From CAG-791 sp003447895 (lineage in GTDB: Bacteria; Bacillota; Clostridia; Lachnospirales; Lachnospiraceae), in contig CAMOMX010000066.1 in NCBI GenBank assembly GCA_946620035.1, positions 1-11,388 on the forward strand: a stretch of 11,388 nt of DNA, in the 5' to 3' direction. Each line of letters starts with the position of its first letter. Within the stretch, counting starts at the first letter, position 1. The notes beneath the pieces are model-generated. The model made no database searches and had not been told where the DNA came from. It was given only the letters and a program-made list of their open reading frames with translations. A program made the translations under genes and the position numbers. Positions 1 through 6,028 of this stretch are shown here, in pieces.

Positions 1-776
1 CTGCACGATTCTGCATTCGACCTGTGGATCACATAAGTTCCCTGCGCTGTGCTGCTCTCTGTGATAGTCAGATTTGTGTTCTCGGTCGTAACGCTAAACT
101 GCACCTGATCTGTAGGCATAACAGTGTACTCGCCTGCATTATCAGCCGAATAGGCGCGGATCTCAGGCGTGACCGTGATCTCCTTTCCGGCATAGAGTTT
201 CTCTTCTATCTTCTCAGGCCACAATTTGTAAGATTGTTCAGACATGTACATGTCTTTGCCATTCTCCGCGACGATCTCTTCGTCCGCTATGGCATCCGCA
301 TCCGCGCCCTGATCAGCCGCTGCGCTGTCCGCGTCCTGCTCATCTGCCGCGGCATCCGCTTCCTGCTCATCTGCTGCGGCATCTGCGTCCTGCTCTTCTG
401 CCGCGCCGTCGGTATTTTCAGCGCCCTCCGCATCATTCTCGTCCGCCGGATCTGCATCGGTTCCCGCATCGGTCACATCCTCATTTTCGCTTTCCTCTGA
501 AGGCTGCGCCGTTTCATCCTCCCTCCGGTCGGTGACATCGGAATCCTCCTCCCCTGCGATCTCAGCGCCTGAGATCTCCTGCGCATCGTCAGTCTGCCCT
601 GCTTCATTTGCAGAGTCCTCTTCCGGCGCTTCTTCCCGGCCTTCTGACTGCGCTTCCTCTTCCACAATTGCTATAGCAGTATCTCCCGCGCCGGAATTCT
701 CTGCCGCGAGAACCGCTCCACTCTGTGAAAAGACCATAACACCCGCAAGAAGCACTGACAGTAATCTTTTCTTCAT
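1..776 (-). CDS. Secreted, highly acidic repeat-containing surface protein (N-terminal part, runs off left edge)
   Basis: Reading leftwards from the ATG at 776, the frame stays open to the window edge, giving at least 258 codons with no stop; the C-terminus is outside the window. Residues 1-24 form a classic signal peptide: MKKR, a hydrophobic core (LLSVLLAGVMVF), then an AVLA|AE type I cleavage site. Residues about 38-168 are a low-complexity Glu/Asp/Ala/Gln segment with a 9-residue repeat (residues 123-158). Residues about 169-258 look like folded, beta-rich sequence (for example SYKLWPEKIEEKLYAGKEIT and AGEYTVMPTDQVQFSV), perhaps an Ig-like or adhesin module, though I recognise no family. 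No LPXTG or membrane anchor is visible in this part. The start is supported by a strong Shine-Dalgarno (GGGGAGGA, 781-788). It follows rsgA after a 58-base gap and may be co-transcribed or have its own promoter. Export is well supported; the function is unknown. Confidence 0.8.
   Translation of the reverse strand, partial: MKKRLLSVLLAGVMVFSQSGAVLAAENSGAGDTAIAIVEEEAQSEGREEAPEEDSANEAGQTDDAQEISGAEIAGEEDSDVTDRREDETAQPSEESENEDVTDAGTDADPADENDAEGAENTDGAAEEQDADAAADEQEADAAADEQDADSAAADQGADADAIADEEIVAENGKDMYMSEQSYKLWPEKIEEKLYAGKEITVTPEIRAYSADNAGEYTVMPTDQVQFSVTTENTNLTITESSTAQGTYVIHRSNAESC
303..410 (-). repeat. 27-bp in-frame tandem repeat (four 9-residue units)
   Basis: Four consecutive 27-base units (410-384, 383-357, 356-330, 329-303) encode DGAAEEQDA, DAAADEQEA, DAAADEQDA and DSAAADQGA. 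A degenerate fifth unit (DADAIADEE) follows at 302-276. The two central copies are nearly identical at the DNA level, which suggests recent slippage or duplication. The array lies in the acidic spacer between the signal peptide and the first folded segment of the secreted protein, so it probably acts as an extended, negatively charged stalk. Confidence 0.85.
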
Positions 777-834
777 TGCATCCTCCCCTTTTAGTAGTAC
801 ATGTTGAATGATACAGAAACCGTTCCGGTTACAA
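777..834 (-). promoter_or_regulatory. rsgA-to-secreted-protein spacer with RBS, small palindrome and weak promoter-like hexamers
   Basis: This 58-base spacer holds a strong Shine-Dalgarno for the acidic secreted protein (GGGGAGGA at 788-781, minus strand) and a perfect 5-bp inverted repeat with a 3-base loop (AACCG-TTC-CGGTT, 818-830). It also has weak promoter-like hexamers: TTGTAA at 834-829 and TATCAT at 813-808, spaced only 15 bases, which is short for a sigma-A promoter. The palindrome has no following T-run, so an intrinsic terminator is not supported. Whether the downstream gene has its own promoter is undecided. Confidence 0.3.
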
Positions 835-1755
835 TTAATGTGATATTTTGATCTTCGCTTTTTTCGTATTGTAATCAGGTTTTCTGCTCCTGATCTCCTC
901 ATAGAGTTCACAGTAGTTCTCATACCGGATCCGGCTGATCTTTCCGGCTTCGAGCGCCTCCCTCACGGCGCAGCCCGGTTCCTTCCTGTGAACACAGCCG
1001 CCAAAGCGGCACTTTCCCTCGTGCTTTTCAAACTCCGGATAGTAGTGCCGAAGCTCCTCCGCCTCCATATCCATCAGATAAAGCGATGTAAAGCCGGGTG
1101 TATCGACAAGATAGGTGTCGCCGCCTGCCGCCAGAAGTTCCACATGCCGGGTCGTATTCTTGCCCCGGCTGATCTTCCGGCTCAGTTCTCCGGTCTGCAT
1201 GCGTGCCCCGGGAATGACCGTATTGATCAGCGTGGATTTGCCGACGCCGCTCGGTCCCGTAAGGACCGTGGTCTTCCCCTCCAGAATCTGACGCAGTTCT
1301 CCCAGCGTCTCCGGAGCAAGGACACTTACAAACAAGACCCTGCAGCCGCAGGACTCATAAGTACTTCGCAGTTCCCGGATCTCCTCCTCTGTCGCCAGGT
1401 CCTGCTTGTTAAAGCAAAGGATTGCCGGAAGTCCGCGCTGGTTCATGGTGATCAGAAACCGGTCCAGCATATTGTAGCTGGGCGCGGGGTGTGTGATGGC
1501 AAAGATCAGAAGCGCCTGGTCGACATTGGCGACGTTGGGCCTTACCAGCTCATTCTTCCTTGGCAGAAGCCGGGTGACATTTCCTTCCATGGGAACACTG
1601 ACAGTATCTGTCACTTCGATCTCCACATCATCCCCGACCAGCGGCTTTACGCCCAGGGCCCGGAACACGCCCCTGGCCCTGCACCTGTAGATGTCACTGC
1701 CTGTGTGCACCTCATAAAACCCGGCAATACTTTTTATGATCTTTCCCTTCAACAT
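835..1755 (-). CDS. rsgA: Ribosome small-subunit maturation GTPase RsgA (YjeQ/CpgA)
   Basis: RsgA is a circularly permuted GTPase that binds the 30S subunit late in assembly and couples GTP hydrolysis to release of maturation factors. The 306-residue length is normal. The N-terminal OB-fold starts with the typical GKIIKSIAGFYEV pattern, which fixes the start. The G motifs come in permuted order: G4 NKQD (116-119), G5-like SVL (144-146), G1 GPSGVGKST (167-175), the G2 region with T201/T202, and G3 DTPG (218-221). The C-terminal zinc motif is Cys249-x4-Cys254-x-His256-x5-Cys262. It starts 21 bases after the prkC stop. Its Shine-Dalgarno is weak (AGGA very close to the ATG), so translation may be coupled to prkC. 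In B. subtilis the homologue CpgA is phosphorylated by PrkC, encoded next door here; whether that holds in this organism is inference. Confidence 0.97.
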   Translation of the reverse strand: MLKGKIIKSIAGFYEVHTGSDIYRCRARGVFRALGVKPLVGDDVEIEVTDTVSVPMEGNVTRLLPRKNELVRPNVANVDQALLIFAITHPAPSYNMLDRFLITMNQRGLPAILCFNKQDLATEEEIRELRSTYESCGCRVLFVSVLAPETLGELRQILEGKTTVLTGPSGVGKSTLINTVIPGARMQTGELSRKISRGKNTTRHVELLAAGGDTYLVDTPGFTSLYLMDMEAEELRHYYPEFEKHEGKCRFGGCVHRKEPGCAVREALEAGKISRIRYENYCELYEEIRSRKPDYNTKKAKIKISH

Positions 1756-1776
1756 ATCCTATAGCTTCTTCTGTCC

Positions 1777-4068
1777 TCAGTTCTCAGGCGTAAAAGTCAG
1801 ATCTCTCGTGATCGTTCTCTCCTCGGTTCTCTCAACTGTTCTCGTGACGGTCTTGGGACCGCTCTCCTCAGGAGTCTCCTCCGGATTTTCCGTGCCCTCC
1901 TCCGTCTCTCCTTCGACGGATTCGTCCGTGGAGCCCTCGGCCGGATCCTGGCTTTCCTCTTCCGGAATCTCCGTGTCGTCCTCGACTTCCTCCTCGTATG
2001 TCTCTATGATCGTAACCTCATAGGTCATGGTGAGCGTTCCGTACTCGGATGTAATGCCTGTGCATCCCATTCGGTAGGGGAAAGCGGAAGTCGTCGTATC
2101 GAGGAGCTTCTGGTCATCCTCTGTGATGATCGTGATATGGACGGAGGTGCCCGGCTGGTAGTCGGGATCCTCGCTGTTTGTCGGTGCGGAGATATCTGCC
2201 GAATAGCTGTAGGTCTGCTGGCCGGCTATATCGAAGTTCACAGCCGTTCCCTCGTCGATCATCGCGCCCGGTTCCACATCCTGCGCGATGACAAGCCCCC
2301 TGTTGTCCGGGTCAGAGTCAATGATCGTCCTGACATTTCCGGCTCTTAATCCAAATGCGTTCAGCGTATTGCGTGCTTCCTGCTCGGTCATGCCAAGGAT
2401 CTTGGGCATCTCTGTTTTGCCTGTAAGGTCCGGCCCGATGCTGACTTCGATCGTCACATAGGAGCCCTCTTCCGCCTGCACGTTGCCCTCGGGATCCTGG
2501 CTTATGACGATTCCCTCTTCCACGTCCTCGCTGTTCGTCTCTGTGATGTTTACGTTAAATCCGGCCTCTGTCAAAAGATCGACCGCTTCGCTCTTTTCAA
2601 GTCCCACCACAGACGGGATCTTCGTTCCGCTGTTTCCGCAGACAGTGAGGACCACTGTCGTGCCGACCGGGATCTCTGTTCCCTCCTCAACGCTGGATTT
2701 CATGACGACACCGACCGTATATTTGTCGGACTCCTCATAGACCAGCTCCGGAATGAGGCCCTGCCTGACCAATGCGTTTCTGGCAGCGGCGACATCCATG
2801 CCGACTACCGTGGGCATGACCACCATCTCTTCTTCCGCGCTCATCGAGGCCTCCGAAGGGGTTCTTCCGCCCGGAAGAAATCCCATTCTGTTCCCGACGA
2901 TCATGGCGATGATGGCGCCGATGATCACAACGGCCAGAATGATCAGGATCCTGGCGATGCGGTCCATGGAGTTTTCTCTCTCCGACTCCTCATCGTCGTC
3001 AAAACCCTCACCATATTCCTCTTTATAATCCTCGTCCTCAGGTTCGTCTTCTATGCGGACGCCCTCGCGTCTGTATTTTCCCTCGGAACGCGTTCTTCTT
3101 CCCTGATTTCTCTCTCCGTCGGCGAACTTCTCCGCCTCTTCCTCCGCTTTCTCCTGGGCACTCTGCTTGATCTGCCGCTTCTCCTCTTCGGTCAGCATCT
3201 TGGTGCGGCCCATTTCACTGGGGTCATAGCGCTTTACAAAGTGGCCCTCGGGCTCGCTGATGGATCTCTTGAGGTCCGCGAGGAGCTCTTTCATATTCTG
3301 ATAGCGCCTGTCCGGGCTCTTTTCACAGCACTTGAGCACGATCTGGTCAACGCTGTAGGGAATATCCGGATCGATGGCCCTGGGAGACGGCATCGCCTCC
3401 TGGATGTGCTTGATCGCGATCGCCACTGTCGTCTCGCCGTCGAAGGGCACTTCCCCCGTCAGCATTTCGAACAGGGTCACGCCGAGCGAATAGACATCGC
3501 TCTTCTCGTCGCTGAATCCGCCCCTTGCCTGCTCGGGAGAGGTATAGTGGACCGACCCCATCACGTTCGTCGTGATCGTGTCACTGGTGGCCGCCTTGGC
3601 AATACCAAAGTCGGTGACCTTCACCTTTCCTTCCTTGGAAATGATAATATTCTGCGGTTTGATATCCCTGTGGATAATGTGGTTTCTGTGCGCCGCTTCA
3701 ATTCCCATGGAGACCTGGATCGCAATCGTGACGGCTTCCTTGTAGCCGAGCCTTCCCCTCTTTTCGATATAATTCTTGAGGGTGATCCCGTCGACGAGCT
3801 CCATTACAATATAGTAAATTCCCTTCTCCTCGCCGACATCGTAGACGTTGACGATATTGGGATGCATAAGTCCTGCCGCAGCCTGCGCCTCCACGCGGAA
3901 CTTCGAGACGAAATTTGCGTTTTCGGAAAACTCCTGCTTAAGGACCTTAACCGCCACATAGCGGTTAAGCGTATGATCTTTTGCCTTATAGACATCAGCC
4001 ATACCGCCATTTCCGACCTTTTCAAGGATCTCATAGCGGTCTGCGATCAACATACCGATCTTTATCAT
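1777..4068 (-). CDS. prkC: PASTA-domain eukaryotic-type Ser/Thr protein kinase (PrkC/PknB/Stk1)
   Basis: This membrane kinase senses peptidoglycan fragments or lipid II through external PASTA domains and phosphorylates cytoplasmic targets in cell-wall, translation and dormancy control. Residues 1-270 are a complete kinase domain: glycine loop GNGGMADVY (19-27), Lys41, alpha-C Glu60, HRDIKPQN (133-140), DFG (153-155), activation-loop Thr161/164/166/167, and SPE (177-179). A charged juxtamembrane linker (about 280-370) precedes one transmembrane helix (about 374-392). Three PASTA repeats follow (about 416-477, 482-545, 551-615). After them comes an unusual extension of about 145 residues: a beta-rich stretch (620-690, one Cys at 669), a Glu-rich segment (690-737), and a Thr/Arg/Glu C-terminus. 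The ATG has a strong GGAGG at optimal spacing. The gene follows its cognate phosphatase by 56 bases. All catalytic residues are present, so it should be active. Confidence 0.97.
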   Translation of the reverse strand: MIKIGMLIADRYEILEKVGNGGMADVYKAKDHTLNRYVAVKVLKQEFSENANFVSKFRVEAQAAAGLMHPNIVNVYDVGEEKGIYYIVMELVDGITLKNYIEKRGRLGYKEAVTIAIQVSMGIEAAHRNHIIHRDIKPQNIIISKEGKVKVTDFGIAKAATSDTITTNVMGSVHYTSPEQARGGFSDEKSDVYSLGVTLFEMLTGEVPFDGETTVAIAIKHIQEAMPSPRAIDPDIPYSVDQIVLKCCEKSPDRRYQNMKELLADLKRSISEPEGHFVKRYDPSEMGRTKMLTEEEKRQIKQSAQEKAEEEAEKFADGERNQGRRTRSEGKYRREGVRIEDEPEDEDYKEEYGEGFDDDEESERENSMDRIARILIILAVVIIGAIIAMIVGNRMGFLPGGRTPSEASMSAEEEMVVMPTVVGMDVAAARNALVRQGLIPELVYEESDKYTVGVVMKSSVEEGTEIPVGTTVVLTVCGNSGTKIPSVVGLEKSEAVDLLTEAGFNVNITETNSEDVEEGIVISQDPEGNVQAEEGSYVTIEVSIGPDLTGKTEMPKILGMTEQEARNTLNAFGLRAGNVRTIIDSDPDNRGLVIAQDVEPGAMIDEGTAVNFDIAGQQTYSYSADISAPTNSEDPDYQPGTSVHITIITEDDQKLLDTTTSAFPYRMGCTGITSEYGTLTMTYEVTIIETYEEEVEDDTEIPEEESQDPAEGSTDESVEGETEEGTENPEETPEESGPKTVTRTVERTEERTITRDLTFTPEN

Positions 4069-4099
4069 GATATTCCTCCACTTCCCCGGTCACATCCAT

Positions 4100-4113
4100 G
4101 CAGGTTTCCCTGC
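4100..4113 (-). other. Small hairpin with GAAA tetraloop in the phosphatase-kinase spacer
   Basis: On the transcribed strand, GCAGG-GAAA-CCTGC forms a 5-bp stem with a GNRA-type tetraloop in the 56-base gap between the phosphatase stop and the kinase start. No T-run follows, so it is not an intrinsic terminator. It might affect mRNA stability or the relative expression of kinase and phosphatase. A stem this short could also be chance. Confidence 0.3.
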
Positions 4114-4124
4114 TGATGCAGATC

Positions 4125-4874
4125 TTAGTTCTCCTTACCCGCATTCGGGGAAGCGTCTACCAAAACAACCGAAATATTGTCCTTGCCGCCGGCCTTGTTC
4201 GCACCTGTCACAAGGGTCATCACCTTGTCCATGAGGGGCGCGTCCATTCGCAGCACACTCTCGATCTCACTGTCTTCCATCATTGTCGTAAGTCCGTCGG
4301 AGCACAGAAGGATGAGTCCGCATTCGGACAACGGCACTGTAAAGAAATCCACTTTCACGCCTTCTTCCGCGCCGACTGCCCTGGTGATCACATTCCTCTC
4401 CGGATGCACCCTCGCGAATTTCCGCTCAAGTGTACCCGCGCGCACCATCTCCTCCACAAGAGAGTGGTCCACCGTGATCTGCCGAAGTCCGTTCTCTCCA
4501 AAGACATAGAGCCTGCTGTCCCCGACATTGGCGACGAGAAGCGTATCTCCACAGATCGTGCACCCGACGATCGTGGTTCCCATGCCGTAGAACTCCGGCC
4601 GGCTGGCCGCCTTCCTGCGGACCTCCGAATTGGCACGCCTGATCGCGTCCCTTAAAAGCTCCTCCGCATTCCCTTTTTCTGTACTCCGGATATAGTCGAC
4701 GATCGTGTTCACTGTGCAGTCGGAAGCAAGATCCCCGGCCTGATGGCCGCCCATACCGTCTGCGACAAGGTAAAGGCAGGACAGCTCTCCCAGCGGCTCA
4801 TCGCTGGCAAAGACATAGTCCTGGTTCATGCTTCTTCTCATACCGATATCGGTTTTCAAATAAGACCGTGGCAT
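4125..4874 (-). CDS. prpC: PP2C-family Ser/Thr phosphatase, partner of PrkC (PrpC/Stp)
   Basis: This is a cytoplasmic metal-dependent (PPM/PP2C) phosphatase expected to reverse phosphorylation by the adjacent PASTA kinase, including the kinase's own activation loop. Its 249 residues match the compact bacterial family. Visible motifs are RRSMNQD (13-19), DGMGGH (39-44, metal ligand Asp39), GMGTT (97-101), VGDSR (117-121), DHSLV (136-140), ITRAVG (163-168), CSDGL (191-195, metal ligand Asp193) and GGKDNIS (229-235, metal ligand Asp232). No membrane segment or extra domain is present. The ATG has an AAAGGAGAA Shine-Dalgarno about 8 bases upstream. It lies 26 bases after rlmN and 56 bases before prkC, the standard Firmicutes arrangement. 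A candidate internal promoter lies within rlmN, about 135 bases upstream. Confidence 0.96.
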   Translation of the reverse strand: MPRSYLKTDIGMRRSMNQDYVFASDEPLGELSCLYLVADGMGGHQAGDLASDCTVNTIVDYIRSTEKGNAEELLRDAIRRANSEVRRKAASRPEFYGMGTTIVGCTICGDTLLVANVGDSRLYVFGENGLRQITVDHSLVEEMVRAGTLERKFARVHPERNVITRAVGAEEGVKVDFFTVPLSECGLILLCSDGLTTMMEDSEIESVLRMDAPLMDKVMTLVTGANKAGGKDNISVVLVDASPNAGKEN

Positions 4875-4900
4875 TTGCGTTCTCCTTTTCCGTCTGCCCT

Positions 4901-5980
4901 TTAAGGCTTTTCCGCGGAACAGTGCTCTTTTTGATCGGACAGATGTCTGTGCCTGAGCTGCCCGCAGGCGCCGTCGATATCTCTGCCCAATACTCTCCTA
5001 ATACTAACATTTATACCGCTTTTTTCAAGTTTTTTCTCAAACGCGCGGACCCCGCTGTCCTTTGTCTGCCTGTATCCGCGCTCTTTGACCGGATTGACCG
5101 GAATGAGGTTTATATGGGCCTTCAGGGGCCCTGCCAGAGCCGCCAGCCCCTTCGCGTCTTCCTCCGAATCGTTGACATCCCGGATCAGGCTGTATTCAAA
5201 CGTCACCTGCCTCCCGGTCGTGTCAAAATAGTGACGGGCCGCGTCCATCAGCTCCGCGATCGTGTACTGATTGGCGATCGGCATGATCTCCCTTCGCTTT
5301 TCATCGGTCACCGCGTGAAGCGACAGGGCCAGCGTGATGGAGAATTTCTCCTTCGCAAGGTCATAGATCCGGGGCACGATGCCGCAGGTGGAAACTGTGA
5401 CATTCCGCTGGCTCAGATTCATTCCGTTCTCGTCGGTGAGAAGCCTCAGGAAGCGGACCAGGTTGTCGTAATTGTCCAAAGGCTCGCCGGTTCCCATGAC
5501 CACGACGTGGGACACGCGCTCCCCGGTCACCCGGGCGATCTCATAGATCTGCTCCAGCATTTCCGAGGGCATGAGCGACCGGTAGAGGCCGTCCAGTGTG
5601 GAGGCGCAGAACCTGCAGCCCATGCGGCATCCGACCTGTGAGGAGATGCAGACGCTGTTTCCGAACTTGTAGCGCATAAAGACGCTTTCCACCAGGGAAT
5701 CATCTCCCATGGCAAACAGGTACTTCTGCGTCCCGTCCAGCTTCGAGATCTGCCGGTCGATCATCCTGACTCTGGTAAGCGGATACTCCTCAGAGAGCTT
5801 CTGCGCCATCGCCTTGGGGATGTTTGTCATCTCGCTGTAGTCCCTGACGAGGGCGACATGCATCCACCTGTAGAGCTGTTTGGCCCGGAAGGCGGGATAC
5901 CCGTTTTCCTTCATCAGGGCTGTGAGCTCCTCCAGATTCATTGACTTGATATCCGTTTTCTGTTTCGTAGGGGAATCCAT
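4901..5980 (-). CDS. rlmN: Dual-specificity radical SAM 23S rRNA A2503 / tRNA A37 C2-methyltransferase RlmN
   Basis: RlmN uses two SAM molecules and a transient methyl-cysteine to put a methyl on C2 of A2503 in 23S rRNA, and in several bacteria on A37 of some tRNAs, supporting peptidyl-transfer fidelity. The 359-residue length is typical. The N-terminal helical domain (about 15-75) is followed by the radical SAM barrel with the [4Fe-4S] motif Cys118-x3-Cys122-x2-Cys125. By alignment with the E. coli enzyme, Cys111 (in CISSQVGC) and Cys339 (in DIDGACGQL) are the two catalytic cysteines. GTGEPLDN (163-170) and the SLHA stretch (220-223) are also present. The C-terminal Cys is intact and I see no Cfr-specific feature, so resistance activity is not suggested. 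The ATG has AAAGGAAG upstream. Codons around residues 316-334 are noticeably AT-rich (AAT, GTT, AGT, ATT, AGG, AGA), unlike the rest of the gene. Confidence 0.97.
   Translation of the reverse strand: MDSPTKQKTDIKSMNLEELTALMKENGYPAFRAKQLYRWMHVALVRDYSEMTNIPKAMAQKLSEEYPLTRVRMIDRQISKLDGTQKYLFAMGDDSLVESVFMRYKFGNSVCISSQVGCRMGCRFCASTLDGLYRSLMPSEMLEQIYEIARVTGERVSHVVVMGTGEPLDNYDNLVRFLRLLTDENGMNLSQRNVTVSTCGIVPRIYDLAKEKFSITLALSLHAVTDEKRREIMPIANQYTIAELMDAARHYFDTTGRQVTFEYSLIRDVNDSEEDAKGLAALAGPLKAHINLIPVNPVKERGYRQTKDSGVRAFEKKLEKSGINVSIRRVLGRDIDGACGQLRHRHLSDQKEHCSAEKP
5010..5040 (-). promoter_or_regulatory. Candidate internal promoter in the 3' end of rlmN
   Basis: Within rlmN an AT-rich island (about 4988-5040) carries TTGAGA (5040-5035) and TATAAA (5015-5010) on the coding strand. 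Each hexamer is one base off sigma-A consensus, with a 19-base spacer that is slightly long. An alternative pair in the same island is TTGAAA followed 16 bases later by TAGTAT. The site lies about 135 bases upstream of the phosphatase start, so it could drive prpC-prkC-rsgA separately from priA-def-fmt-rsmB-rlmN. This rests on base composition and hexamer matches only. Confidence 0.35.
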
Positions 5981-6002
5981 CGCGCTTCCTTTATCTTCTT
6001 AC

Positions 6003-6028
6003 TTCTGTCTTTTTACTCTGTCTTTTTA
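6003..6028 (-). repeat. 13-bp tandem duplication across the rsmB stop codon
   Basis: On the coding strand TAAAAAGACAGAG (6028-6016) is immediately followed by TAAAAAGACAGAA (6015-6003), differing only at the last base. The first unit encodes the end of RsmB (KKTE). The stop TAA is the first three bases of the second unit. The rest of the second unit lies in the 32-base gap before rlmN. It looks like a short slippage duplication at the gene boundary. Confidence 0.75.

Noticed and set aside
276..410. Repeats at the left end as a CRISPR array
   Set aside because: The units are contiguous, in frame and without unique spacers; they encode a 9-residue protein repeat.
24..500. 158-codon plus-strand frame at the left end
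   Set aside because: It is the complement of the acidic secreted protein. Its Arg/Ile/Leu/Cys-rich, repetitive translation mirrors the Asp/Ala repeats on the other strand.
818..830. Possible terminator after rsgA (AACCG-TTC-CGGTT)
   Set aside because: The stem is only 5 bp with a triloop, and the following bases on the transcribed strand are not a T-run.
988..1764. 258-codon plus-strand frame opposite rsgA
   Set aside because: It is an antisense shadow of RsgA, whose G motifs and zinc site are all on the minus strand.
4031..4099. 22-codon minus-strand ORF overlapping the prkC start
   Set aside because: The ATG has no Shine-Dalgarno and the frame crosses the prkC start by chance; nothing supports it as a leader peptide.
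3241..4116. 291-codon plus-strand frame opposite prkC
   Set aside because: It lies over the highly conserved kinase domain and has no recognisable features or plausible start context.
4901..5980. RlmN homologue as a Cfr resistance enzyme
   Set aside because: It lies in the conserved housekeeping cluster and has the RlmN architecture with both catalytic cysteines; nothing indicates Cfr.
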